From assembly GCA_038142005.1 (NCBI GenBank), contig JAYQJE010000005.1, positions 124,001 through 188,000 of the forward strand: a DNA stretch of 64,000 nucleotides. The letters run 5' to 3'. Source of the DNA: SHAN690 sp023262195 (GTDB lineage: Bacteria; Bacteroidota; Bacteroidia; Flavobacteriales_G; Salibacteraceae). Below, piece by piece: positions 21,889 to 30,042 of this stretch (the stretch's first letter is position 1; every line of letters begins with the position of its first letter). Under the pieces are notes generated by a model. The model did not search any database, was not told the DNA's origin, and saw only the letters and a list, made by a program, of their open reading frames with translations. Made by a program: the position numbers and the translations under genes.

Positions 21889-22758
21889 CTGTACCTGTAA
21901 TTACGTTTAGTGAATTTGGTTTGATACGAATGGTAAGGTTTTCAGGTTTGCCATAGACCTCACCATCAATATGAAGGTATGCTTTATCTATATTTTGTAT
22001 TGATACCTGCTCGTGCTTTGAATATTGCACCAACTTGGACTCATTCAGTCGCTTATTAAATAGTTGCCAAGTCGTCAGCGGGATTTGAGCTGTTGATGGT
22101 TTACGAATAGAGAGCATCTCAAAATATCCATCATTGTCCACACAGAATGGGTTTACGTATGCGTTATTTCCAAGTTGGCTCATATTTGCGAATATGAGGC
22201 TATAGATTTCATGCTGTGGATGGTCGTTGGTTTTGATTGTTGTGGAATTGTAAGATCTATAAGCCATGAGCGTTAGCTTTACGTATGACGAAAATCCCCT
22301 TGTATGGTATTGATCAAAAGGTTTGCCACATACGCATCAAACCCAAGTCCTGCAAAACCAATGGCGTGTTGGTCATTTATTTTGAGTGTGTCAATACTAC
22401 GTGTGTTGGCCTTTAGAATTTGATTCAATGCTTTAGACTGATTCATGGATATGCCTAGATGCCTCGCAATTCCATTTCCCGATCCTGTTGGGAGAATACC
22501 CAAGGTTGTATTAGATCCGATCAACAGACTGCCAATGCTATTCACCGTGCCATCGCCACCTACCGCAATGACATATTTTTTACCCTCATCAATCGCTTTT
22601 TGACATAAGATCAGCGCGTGTTCTTTAGACTCTGTTTCTTCAATGGAAACTAGGTTGTCATCCAAGGATGATAAAAGATGCTTTACCCTCTTAATGCTTT
22701 TTGTGCCAGACTTATCGTTTAGAAGAAATAAGAAAGGACTCGCATTGGAGTCCTTCAC
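21881..22758 (-). CDS. Diacylglycerol/lipid kinase of the YegS/BmrU type (frameshifted)
   Basis: This is a cytosolic or membrane-associated lipid kinase of the DagK catalytic family. The nucleotide motif GGDGTVN and the TGSGNGIARHLGI segment are in the N-terminal half; the C-terminal lobe shows YVNPFCVDNDGYFEM and KAYLHIDGE. One missing base in the C4/G4 run at 22296-22299 splits the halves; corrected, TIQGGFSSYVKLTLMAYRSY is continuous. The start is uncertain. A GTG at 22758 lies after a purine-rich GGAGG and avoids overlapping the upstream gene, while an earlier in-frame start at 22824 would overlap it by 40 bases. Reconstructed length from the GTG is about 292 residues. Confidence 0.82.
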
Positions 22759-22784
22759 ATTATTCTTATTTACCTCCTCATTCA

Positions 22785-23447
22785 CTACTGAGGGTCTGGA
22801 ATTCTCACACCTCGTAAGATACATGTGTCAGGCTTTTTAGATCCGTTTTGATTGATGTAGTTTATAGTGATGTTTGTTGTTGAAGTATCCTGAATGGTCA
22901 AGAATCCGCTGCCAGAAATTGACTTTTGACCACCATCAGGTCTTTGATTCGGCATTTCAAATCTGATAGCAGTACTATCTATCACTGCGGTTGCTTCAAT
23001 TTTTGAGAAATAGCCCGTTCTAAAGAAGTTGTCATAGCTGAAAAGGTTATGAATAAACATACCGTCTCCATTGACAGGGTCTCTAGTAATCCAAATCTGA
23101 TGTCCTCCTACGGTATCCAGTCCAAAACAGTATTCGGTAACCGCGTAATATGCAATGAATGGTGATCGTGTTTCAAAGTTGCAGCTATCGCCTTGCCATC
23201 CCACATCACAGAAGCATTCGCCATTATCGCAGTCTCCACGTTCACAAAAGACGTCAAGAAGATCGCACGAATCAATTTCTGTACAATTGGTGCCGTAATA
23301 TCCTTTAAGGCAATCGCAAACACCATCGTTGCAAGTACCTCCATTGCTACACACGATGCGCGCTCCGCCAAATGGTCCCCTGCACTGACAAGATGTTATC
23401 GCCACTGAAACAGAGAGGAGTGCGAATAGATATAAAACATGTTTCAT
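22785..23447 (-). CDS. EGF-like lipoprotein A
   Basis: This is an envelope lipoprotein of about 220 residues. The start MKHVLYLF at 23447 gives a lipoprotein signal with the lipobox ITSC. Two EGF-like modules follow (CSNGGTCNDGVCDCLKGYYG; then CERGDCDNGECFCDVGWQG). A C-terminal domain of about 120 residues then has beta-rich segments and the phrase FEMPNQ. Architecture matches two neighbours at 24619 and 25342: lipobox, EGF modules, then a beta domain with a (T/M)(I/F)PNQ motif. EGF folds imply disulfides, so the protein is probably outside the cytoplasm. Binding partner and function are unknown. Confidence 0.8.
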   Translation of the reverse strand: MKHVLYLFALLSVSVAITSCQCRGPFGGARIVCSNGGTCNDGVCDCLKGYYGTNCTEIDSCDLLDVFCERGDCDNGECFCDVGWQGDSCNFETRSPFIAYYAVTEYCFGLDTVGGHQIWITRDPVNGDGMFIHNLFSYDNFFRTGYFSKIEATAVIDSTAIRFEMPNQRPDGGQKSISGSGFLTIQDTSTTNITINYINQNGSKKPDTCILRGVRIPDPQ

Positions 23448-23621
23448 ATTGGATCCTAAGTTTGTCAATAGAAGGCGTAAATATACTAAAACGGGTTGCC
23501 TGCCTGTAATTTCAGTTTTGTCTAGTTTGACAATTGATTGTTAATTGATCGATGAAGCTATCATTAGTATCTTTTGTTAATAATGCCTTTCTTTACAGCC
23601 AAATTGAAAATTCCATTTATT

Positions 23622-23912
23622 ATGAAAAAAGTAACAATGTACGCAGCTTCATTTTTTGTAGCTGCAGCTATCCTTACCGCTTGCGCAGGAGAAGCAAAGA
23701 AAGACGATGCAGAACCAGTTGAAGAAACTGTTGAGGCAAATGTTGAACCAAATGCAGAAGAAGCTACTGCAGAAGAGGGAGCTCCAGCTGATTCATCAGT
23801 TGTAGAGGAAGAGGCAGTCGAAGGAGGCGAAGATGCTGATGCAGCCGAAATGCCAGCTGAAGAAGCTGCTGAAGCTGCTGACGAAGCTTCTACAGATATG
23901 GAGGCGAATTAA
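23622..23912 (+). CDS. Small acidic lipoprotein 1
   Basis: This predicted lipoprotein of 96 residues starts at MKKVTMYAAS with the lipobox LTAC. The mature chain is almost entirely Glu, Ala, Asp and Val, with no Lys after the first few residues, and is probably disordered. Its first 35 residues closely match the next gene (ILTACAGEAKKDDAEPVEE against ILTSCGGEAKKEEAEPVEE), so the two are tandem duplicates with diverged tails. The upstream in-frame start at 23574 would bury the signal peptide and is not preferred. No function can be assigned. Confidence 0.75.
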   Translation: MKKVTMYAASFFVAAAILTACAGEAKKDDAEPVEETVEANVEPNAEEATAEEGAPADSSVVEEEAVEGGEDADAAEMPAEEAAEAADEASTDMEAN

Positions 23913-23978
23913 AAGTTTGTTTAAATTCTTAATTAAATGTTCCTCATTCAGGAGCATTTTTTTCTTAATCTTATAATT

Positions 23979-24344
23979 ATGCTAAAAATATCAACGTACG
24001 CAGCTTTGTTTATTGCAGCTGTAGCTATTCTTACCTCTTGCGGAGGAGAAGCAAAGAAAGAAGAGGCAGAGCCAGTTGAAGAACAAGTAGAGGCTGTTGC
24101 TGAGCCTGTAGAAGAAAAAGTTGAAGAAGTCGTTGAAGAGGTGCAAGAAGAAGCAACCGAAATGGCTGAAGAAGCTGAAGAAATGGTGGAAGAAGTGAAG
24201 GATGCTGCTGACATGAAATCTGACAAGATGATCGGCGATGCGGACAAGGCTGCTGAATCAGCAGACAAGAAGTCTTCAAAAATGGCTGGCGAAAAGAACG
24301 AAGACGCCAAGAACGCCAAGAAAGCAAAGATGAGCGGTAAGTAA
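23979..24344 (+). CDS. Small charged lipoprotein 2
   Basis: This predicted lipoprotein of 121 residues has start MLKISTYAAL and lipobox LTSC. The mature part is a long heptad-like Glu/Val/Ala stretch (EEVVEEVQEEATEMAEEAEE) that switches abruptly to a Lys-rich tail (DKKSSKMAGEKNEDAKNAKK), so charge is segregated along the chain. This resembles LEA-like or coiled-coil stress proteins, but I cannot name a family. It is a tandem relative of the preceding gene and is followed by a terminator. Confidence 0.75.
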   Translation: MLKISTYAALFIAAVAILTSCGGEAKKEEAEPVEEQVEAVAEPVEEKVEEVVEEVQEEATEMAEEAEEMVEEVKDAADMKSDKMIGDADKAAESADKKSSKMAGEKNEDAKNAKKAKMSGK

Positions 24345-24362
24345 ATCGCCATCAATAAATAG

Positions 24363-24396
24363 GAACCTCGATCAGTTTTGGTTGGGGTTTTTTTAT
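24363..24396 (+). terminator. Terminator after acidic lipoprotein 2
   Basis: AACCTC pairs with GGGGTT (one wobble) across a loop of about 14 bases and is followed by seven T. From here to 24560 I see no gene or other clear signal. Confidence 0.55.
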
Positions 24397-24564
24397 GCCC
24401 AAATGTTTCAGTGGATTGCCTACGTCAATCACGATATTCAGTGTAGTTCACCATTAAAAAGTGGCCTACGAGGCTCAGATGTATGGTAGATCATGATCAG
24501 TTGTATTGGCTTAAAATGGCACCATGCATTCACCCCTCAATATCTGAGTTCGCTCATAATTAGA

Positions 24565-24595
24565 GAAAAAAAGCCCGAGTGCAACGCACCCGGGC
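24565..24595 (-). terminator. Strong terminator after EGF-like lipoprotein B
   Basis: On the minus strand a ten-base stem (GCCCGGGTGC with GCACTCGGGC, one wobble) closed by a three-base loop is followed by seven T. It lies about 25 bases past the stop of the EGF-like gene at 24619. Confidence 0.9.
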
Positions 24596-24618
24596 CATCC
24601 TCTTATTAGGAGATATTC

Positions 24619-25191
24619 TTATTGCTTCGTAGCAGTCATTGTACACTGATCAACAAGACCTGATTCAGTCTCTGTAACAGTAAAGCTCCAAGCGATTGTG
24701 CCATCAGTGTAAGTTCCAGATCCTTCGATAGTGTAACCATCACTGTCAGGATCTTGATTAGGAATAGTGATTACGTCACCATCAACAGTTCCTGTAATGT
24801 TGTTCTCGAAGAATGTATCCCAAAGACCATTGATCAACACGCCATCATCAAACGAAGAAGATTCAGCAACAGATGAATTGTACGCATCTGTTGCTCCAGT
24901 AGATGAACATGCGTCACTCCCAATGTATGAACCAATCATGTCTTCTCTAGAAAGTACAGTACATGCATCGCCTTCATAACCAGCATCGCAAAGACAAGAT
25001 CCGCTAGCGTATGTACCGTTCACACACTCCACTTCACAAGCATCTCCAAAGAAGTTGTCTGTACACTGGCAAACACCTTCTTCGCAGGTACCGTCATTTT
25101 CACAAGTAACATCAGCACACTCATCACATGAGGTGAGTGTCATCGTCATCGCTCCGATAAGAGCTACAAATAATAGATTGATTTTTTTCAT
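24619..25191 (-). CDS. EGF-like lipoprotein B
   Basis: This is a lipoprotein of 190 residues with lipobox LTSC followed directly by cysteine-rich modules: CENDGTCEEGVCQCTDNFFG, then CVNGTYASGSCLCDAGYEG. The C-terminal domain begins REDMIGSYIG, contains VITIPNQDPDSDGYTIEGSG and ends with a Cys that may pair with the Cys in DACSS. It shares its layout with lipoproteins A and C and lies in the same orientation, but has its own strong terminator. The fold after the EGF part looks like a small beta barrel or lipocalin-like sheet (inference). Function is unknown. Confidence 0.8.
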   Translation of the reverse strand: MKKINLLFVALIGAMTMTLTSCDECADVTCENDGTCEEGVCQCTDNFFGDACEVECVNGTYASGSCLCDAGYEGDACTVLSREDMIGSYIGSDACSSTGATDAYNSSVAESSSFDDGVLINGLWDTFFENNITGTVDGDVITIPNQDPDSDGYTIEGSGTYTDGTIAWSFTVTETESGLVDQCTMTATKQ

Positions 25192-25288
25192 AAGTAGATT
25201 TTTAAACAGGCGCTAAAAATAATGGTATTCGTTTATCAAGTGTGACACACCTAAAAGATTTTATCTAATGTATGGATTGAGTCTAAAT

Positions 25289-25318
25289 AAAAAGACCCCA
25301 GGTTTAACTGAGGTCTTG
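25289..25318 (-). terminator. Terminator after EGF-like lipoprotein C
   Basis: On the minus strand a ten-base stem (AAGACCTCAG with CTGGGGTCTT, one wobble) and six-base loop run into a T-rich stretch, 24 bases past the stop of the gene at 25342. Confidence 0.75.
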
Positions 25319-25341
25319 AATTCAAATAAAACCTATTATAC

Positions 25342-26058
25342 CTATTGTACAGGCGAAGGCCTTGTGAATGTATGAACGGCTTCAAACTCTGGAGCCTCTG
25401 CAGTATCCACCGCCCACTTAACCCTCAGGCTAAATGAAATATCTGTCCCATCATCCATAATGGTTCCGGATTCAACCATCTCAACATTGTATCCATAAGT
25501 TTCAGAATTGATGCCATTAACCTTTTGGTTTGGAAAGGTAACTTGGTCTACCTCAACTTCTCCCCATCCGTCAGTATCGCCATCAAAGACGAGGTTTGGT
25601 AGGGTTATTTTCCATTTCTCTTGGGTAGTCCAATCGCCTTCGGTGATATTACTCAACTTAGTTCCATTCTGTTTATTCGATCGTACGGTGTACACTCCAA
25701 TAAATTTATCTCTACTCAAAGTGTCACAGTTTGGGCCTTCATAGCCCTGAAAGCATGTGCAAGAACCGTTATTGTAAGTGCCTTCCAAGCAGTAATCATC
25801 ACAAGTTTCTCCATAGTAGCTTCGGTCACAGATGCACTCACCACCTTCACAATTTCCATAAGCACCGCAATCTATATCTTCGGTAATACAGAGGTCTTCA
25901 ATTTCACACAACTCTCCTGAAAAGCCGTTAGGACAATCACAAATGCCTTCTTCACAAACGCCTCCATTTTCACATTCAACGTTTCTACAATCGTCACAAC
26001 TGGTGAATACCAATGCCATGCATATGGTGACGAGACCTAATATTCGATTTAATTTCAT
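25342..26058 (-). CDS. EGF-like lipoprotein C
   Basis: This is a lipoprotein of 238 residues with lipobox FTSC. Three cysteine-rich EGF-like modules follow (CENGGVCEEGICDCPNGFSG; CGAYGNCEGGECICDRSYYG; CLEGTYNNGSCTCFQGYEG). A C-terminal beta-rich domain opens with RDKFIGVYTV, against REDMIGSYIG in lipoprotein B, and carries VTFPNQ. It is the largest of the three paralogues and has its own promoter box 48 bases upstream. The three genes look like a local expansion by duplication. Function unknown; a surface binding or recognition role would fit EGF modules but is inference. Confidence 0.8.
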   Translation of the reverse strand: MKLNRILGLVTICMALVFTSCDDCRNVECENGGVCEEGICDCPNGFSGELCEIEDLCITEDIDCGAYGNCEGGECICDRSYYGETCDDYCLEGTYNNGSCTCFQGYEGPNCDTLSRDKFIGVYTVRSNKQNGTKLSNITEGDWTTQEKWKITLPNLVFDGDTDGWGEVEVDQVTFPNQKVNGINSETYGYNVEMVESGTIMDDGTDISFSLRVKWAVDTAEAPEFEAVHTFTRPSPVQ

Positions 26059-26105
26059 TTTAAATTTTGGTTTAATCTAGATTAAAATCTTCCGAAGAAG
26101 AAATT

Positions 26106-26113
26106 CAAAGGTA
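26106..26113 (-). promoter_or_regulatory. TAnnTTTG promoter box of EGF-like lipoprotein C
   Basis: On the minus strand the box reads TACCTTTG, a perfect match to TAnnTTTG. It lies 25 bases from the divergent E1 box at 26138, so the two promoters face away from one short shared region. Confidence 0.6.
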
Positions 26114-26137
26114 AGTGAAGTTGCATATTCCAAATAA

Positions 26138-26145
26138 TACATTTG
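26138..26145 (+). promoter_or_regulatory. TAnnTTTG promoter box of the E1 gene
   Basis: The box reads TACATTTG and ends only six bases before the E1 ATG at 26152. With the usual start about seven bases past the box, the transcript would begin at or next to the start codon, so the mRNA may be leaderless. Confidence 0.6.
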
Positions 26146-26151
26146 GCAGCA

Positions 26152-28139
26152 ATGAAAAAACAGTTGGTTTTTGAGCGAAGTGGTTTGTCTGACTCCGGGC
26201 TGAGGGAACTTTATACCCAGCTTCTTAAACCTCGTTTAATCGAGGAGAAAATGCTCATCTATTTGCGTCAAGGCAAAATATCAAAATGGTTTTCTGGTTA
26301 TGGACAAGAGGCAATAAGCGTAGGTTGTGCAGCAGCGCTTGATGAGGATGAGTACATCATGACCATGCATAGAAACCTGGGTGTATTCACCACACGCAAG
26401 GTGCCCTTAGATCGCCTATTTGCCCAATTTCAGGGAAAGTCAGAAGGCTTTAGCAGTGGTAGAGATCGTTCGTTTCACTTTGGATCAAACGCACACCATA
26501 TTGCTGGCATGATCAGCCATTTAGGACCTCAACTCGGAGTGGCATGTGGTGCAGCCCTCGCGGAAAAATTGGACAAAACGGGTAAATGTGCTCTCGCCTT
26601 TACGGGCGATGGAGGAGCCAGTGAAGGTGATTTTCACGAAGCGTTAAACGTGGCCTCGGTTTGGGATTTACCCGTGATTTTTGTGGTTGAGAATAATCAA
26701 TGGGGGTTGAGCACTCCAAGCAACCAGCAATTTCGTTGCAAACAGTTTATTGATAAGGGCATTGGATATGGCATGGAAGCCATACAAGTGGATGGCAACA
26801 ACATACTGGAAGTGTATCACACTGTAAAACGATTAAAAAGTGAGTTGGCGGTAGAGCCGAGGCCGGTTTTGCTTGAATGTGTTACGTTTCGAATACGCGG
26901 TCATGAAGAAGCCAGTGGCACCAAATACTATCCTGATGGTCTTGTGGATGAATGGAGCCAAAAGGATCCGATTAAAAATTTTGAGACCTATTTGCTCAGT
27001 GAAAAAATTCTATCCAATGAGGATGTGTCGGAATTGAGGTCACAGTTTACCGAAGAAGTGTCCAAAGCTTTTACAATAGCCTCTGGTTTTTCGGAAATAA
27101 AGGCCGACACCAAAACTGAGGAGGGCGATGTGTTTGCACCACACGAGCCAACTTTAATCCAAGCTACTGGTAAAGGTGAAGAAATGCGGTTGATTGATGC
27201 TGTGGTAGATGCTTTGGATGTGGCAATGGACGCACATCCTGAGCTGATTTTAATGGGACAGGATATTGCCGACTATGGTGGAGTCTTTAAAGCTACCGAA
27301 GGTTTGTTGGACAAATATGGATCAGATCGTGTGCGGAATACACCACTTTGTGAGTCCGCTATTTTGGGCGCTGGGCTAGGGCTGAGCTTGCGCGGCAAGA
27401 AGTCTATGGTAGAAATGCAGTTTGCCGATTTTGTTTCAAGTGGATTTAACCAAATCGTGAACAACCTTGCTAAGATTCACTATCGTTGGAAGCAAAATGC
27501 AGATATGGTGATCCGCATGCCAACGGGAGCTGGAGTAGGAGCAGGGCCATTTCATTCACAATCCAACGAAGCTTGGTTTTTTAAAACTCCGGGACTCAAA
27601 ATATTTTATCCGTCTAATGCACAGGACGCTAAAGGTCTGCTGCTCGCGGCATTTGCCGACCCGAATCCGGTCATGTTTTTTGAACATAAGTTTTTATACC
27701 GAAGCCATAAAATGGAGGTTCCGACTGGGTACTATACCTCCGAAGTGGGAAAGGCTAATCTTGTGGCTGAAGGTGAAAACCTAACCATCGTCACTTATGG
27801 CTTGGGGTTCACTGGGCAACTGCATTGCTGGATGATTTACCCGAAGGTAGTTTAGAGATCATTGATCTTAGAACACTTTGCCCACTCGATTTCGAAACGA
27901 TCAAAACATCGGTAATGAAGACCGGCCGAGTGATTGTATTACACGAGGATACACTTACTGGTGGTATTGCCGCAGAGATTGCATCACGCATTGCAGATGA
28001 GTGTTTTGAATATTTAGACGCACCCGTGAAACGCTGTGCCAGCCTTGATACCCCGGTGCCTTTTGCTTCAAACTTGGAGCAAAACTTCTTAGCCAATGCT
28101 AGACTGAGAAAAACGGTAGATGATATACTTGAGTATTAA
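26152..28139 (+). CDS. Branched-chain 2-oxoacid dehydrogenase E1, alpha-beta fusion (frameshifted)
   Basis: This is the thiamine-diphosphate E1 component that decarboxylates branched-chain 2-oxoacids, with alpha and beta subunits fused as is common in Bacteroidota. The alpha half has the TPP motif GDGGASEGDFHEALNVAS ending in VVENN. The beta half starts near MRLIDAVVDALDVAM and shows MGQDIADYGGVFKATEGL and MPTGAGVGAGPFHSQS. The ATG at 26152 is preferred over an upstream in-frame TTG inside the promoter. One missing G in the run at 27804-27807 breaks the end; corrected, VTYGLGVHWATALLDDLPEG continues to 28139. Reconstructed length is about 662 residues. The E2 partner is not in the window. Confidence 0.92.
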
Positions 28140-28144
28140 ATTTG
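28137..28144 (+). promoter_or_regulatory. TAnnTTTG promoter box of the DUF4920 gene
   Basis: The box reads TAAATTTG, a perfect match, and overlaps the TAA stop codon of the upstream E1 gene. It lies 17 bases before the ATG at 28162, so the lipoprotein gene can be transcribed on its own. Confidence 0.55.
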
Positions 28145-28161
28145 CGCCCAAATTATTGAGA

Positions 28162-28725
28162 ATGAGAAAACTTGGATTTATAGCTGCGGTAGTGTTCTTA
28201 GCCGCTTGCTCAAATGCTGAACAAAAAGCCGATAATGCGGCCGAAGAACCAATTGAAGAAGAGGTAGAAGCCGTAGTTCAAAACGCTACCTACGGTGCTG
28301 AAATTGATGGCAGCAGTGCGAAACCAGCCAGCGGTCTGCTTGCGGAATTGCAGGCTTCAGAGATTGATTCGATTCAAACAACCGTAGTTGGAACCATCGA
28401 AAAAGTATGTCAGGTGAAAGGCTGCTGGATGACAATGAAGGTGTCGGATGATGAGTCAATGCACGTTAGCTTTAAAGACTATGGATTCTTCGTACCCAAA
28501 GACATTGATGGTAAAGAGTGTGTTATCAGTGGATATGCACACATTGAAACAATGAGTGTTGAAGAATTAAGACACTATGCGGAAGATGAAGGCAAATCAG
28601 AAGAAGAGATTGCCCAGATAACGGAGCCAGAAACAAGCTTGAGTTTTGTAGCAGACGGAGTAATTGTCAAAGACTATGCTGTTGCAGAAGCTGCAGAAAC
28701 TACCGAAGCAGCAATGGAGGAGTAA
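28162..28725 (+). CDS. DUF4920 lipoprotein
   Basis: This predicted lipoprotein of 187 residues has start MRKLGFIAAVVF and lipobox LAAC. After an acidic linker (AEEPIEEEVEAVVQ) comes the DUF4920 domain with its Cys pair in KVCQVKGCWMTMKV, followed by a KDYGFFVPKDIDG segment and an acidic tail. The Cys-x-x-x-x-x-Cys-Trp pattern suggests redox or metal binding but no function is established for the family. The leader and acidic linker resemble the two small acidic lipoproteins at 23.6-24.3 kb. Confidence 0.85.
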   Translation: MRKLGFIAAVVFLAACSNAEQKADNAAEEPIEEEVEAVVQNATYGAEIDGSSAKPASGLLAELQASEIDSIQTTVVGTIEKVCQVKGCWMTMKVSDDESMHVSFKDYGFFVPKDIDGKECVISGYAHIETMSVEELRHYAEDEGKSEEEIAQITEPETSLSFVADGVIVKDYAVAEAAETTEAAMEE

Positions 28726-28746
28726 TTAAAAATCAGATATTCAATA

Positions 28747-28778
28747 AAGCCTCAACATCTAGTTGGGGCTTTTTTTTG
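28747..28778 (+). terminator. Terminator after the DUF4920 gene
   Basis: AAGCCTCAAC pairs with GTTGGGGCTT around a short loop and is followed by eight T. It overlaps the 3' end of convergent NDH-2. Confidence 0.75.
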
Positions 28779-30035
28779 GCTTGATTAGAAGCCGAAGGCT
28801 TTGGTTAAAGCTAATGTAGTACCACATCCAGTCAATGAATATGAACAGCTTATTCTTTACACCAAGGATATTCATGAGGTGTACGAACAGCCAGAAAAGC
28901 CACGCAAAGAATCCATTGAAATGAAATTTCGCGATATCTGCCACGGCTTTACTACGTCCAATTGTTTCCATCGATCCTAAGTCTTTATATTCAAAAGAGC
29001 CTTTAAATTCTTGTTTTCTTGATAGCTTCTTCGTTAAAAACTCTGCTTGTTGCATAGCCACCTGCGCCACTTGTGGGTGACCTTTTGGAAAATCCTCAGT
29101 GATCATGAGCGTTACATCACCAATGGCATAGATTGATTCGTAGCCTATCACCTCACAATTATCATTCACGATTACCCTTCCATTTTGGTAAACATCGCTG
29201 AGTCCATCAACGGCATTACCAATCACTCCAGCTGCCCAAATCATGGTGTTGCTTTGAATCGAATCTTGCCCTTTAATGGTCAACGCGCTACCATCATAAT
29301 CTTCGACCAGTGTGTTTGTTTTCACCTTTACTCCGAGGTTTTCAAGAAACTTAGTACTCGCCTATGATGACTTCTCGCTCATCGCGCTCATCGCGCTCAG
29401 TATTCGATCACTGGCTTCGATCAAGTAAATTTTCATTAATGAGAAGTCTATTTCGGGATAGTCTTTAGGCAATATGTATCGCTTCATTTCACTAAGCGCA
29501 CCTGCCAGTTCAACCCCAGTTGGACCTCCGCCTACCACCGTAACAGTTAGCAGTGCCGCACGCTTTTCTTCGTCTTCTTCAATGAGTGCATTTTCCATGC
29601 ATTCCAAAAGATGATTTCTGATTTGGAGCGACTCTTCTGTCGTTTTCATTCCATAGGAATTGATAAGAATATTCTGATTTCCAAAGAAGTTGGTGCCAGC
29701 TCCAGTGGCAATGACTAAGTGATCATAGTTTAAATCACCAATGGAGGTAGCTACGTACTTACGCTCATGATTGATGTGATCCACTTCAGCGACTCTTACA
29801 TGAACGTTAGGGGCTTTGTGAAATAGTTTTCTGATGGGAAAAGAAATTGCACTTGGAGCAAGGCCAGCGGTAGCCACTTGATAAAAGAGTGGCTGAAATT
29901 GATGAAAATTATGTCGATCAATCAAAACTACTTGGTAGGGCTTGCCAATCAGATTTCGAGCGAGCTTTAACCCACCAAACCCCGCCCCGATAATGATTAT
30001 CCTTGAAAGTCTGATTCTGGTATTCGAGCCGCCAT
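28759..30035 (-). CDS. ndh: Type II NADH:quinone oxidoreductase (one frameshift and one in-frame stop)
   Basis: This is a single-subunit, non-proton-pumping NADH dehydrogenase. The N-terminal FAD Rossmann motif is IIIIGAGFGGLKLARN, the NADH Rossmann motif is VTVVGGGPTGVELAGAL, and the C-terminal part (IYAIGDV, HPQVAQVAMQQ, then hydrophobic helices with LFWLFVHLMNIL) is typical of the membrane-bound family. The start at 30035 gives MAARIPESDFQ; one missing A near 30003 must be restored to reach the FAD motif. A TAG at 29362-29364 interrupts the same frame between MSEKSS and ASTKFLENLGVKV, next to a nine-base tandem repeat (AGCGCGATG twice). Reconstructed length is about 425 residues. It could be a real pseudogene, but error is likelier given the neighbours. 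Confidence 0.87.
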
Positions 30036-30042
30036 GATTTAT

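Noticed and set aside
22785..22824. An earlier start for the lipid kinase at 22824
   Set aside because: It would overlap the EGF-like gene by 40 bases and adds residues with no kinase similarity; a GTG at 22758 fits better.
23948..24355. Long Ser/Ala-rich and Leu/Gln-rich frames opposite the charged lipoprotein gene
   Set aside because: They arise from the GAA/GCT-rich codons of the lipoprotein and have no signals of their own.
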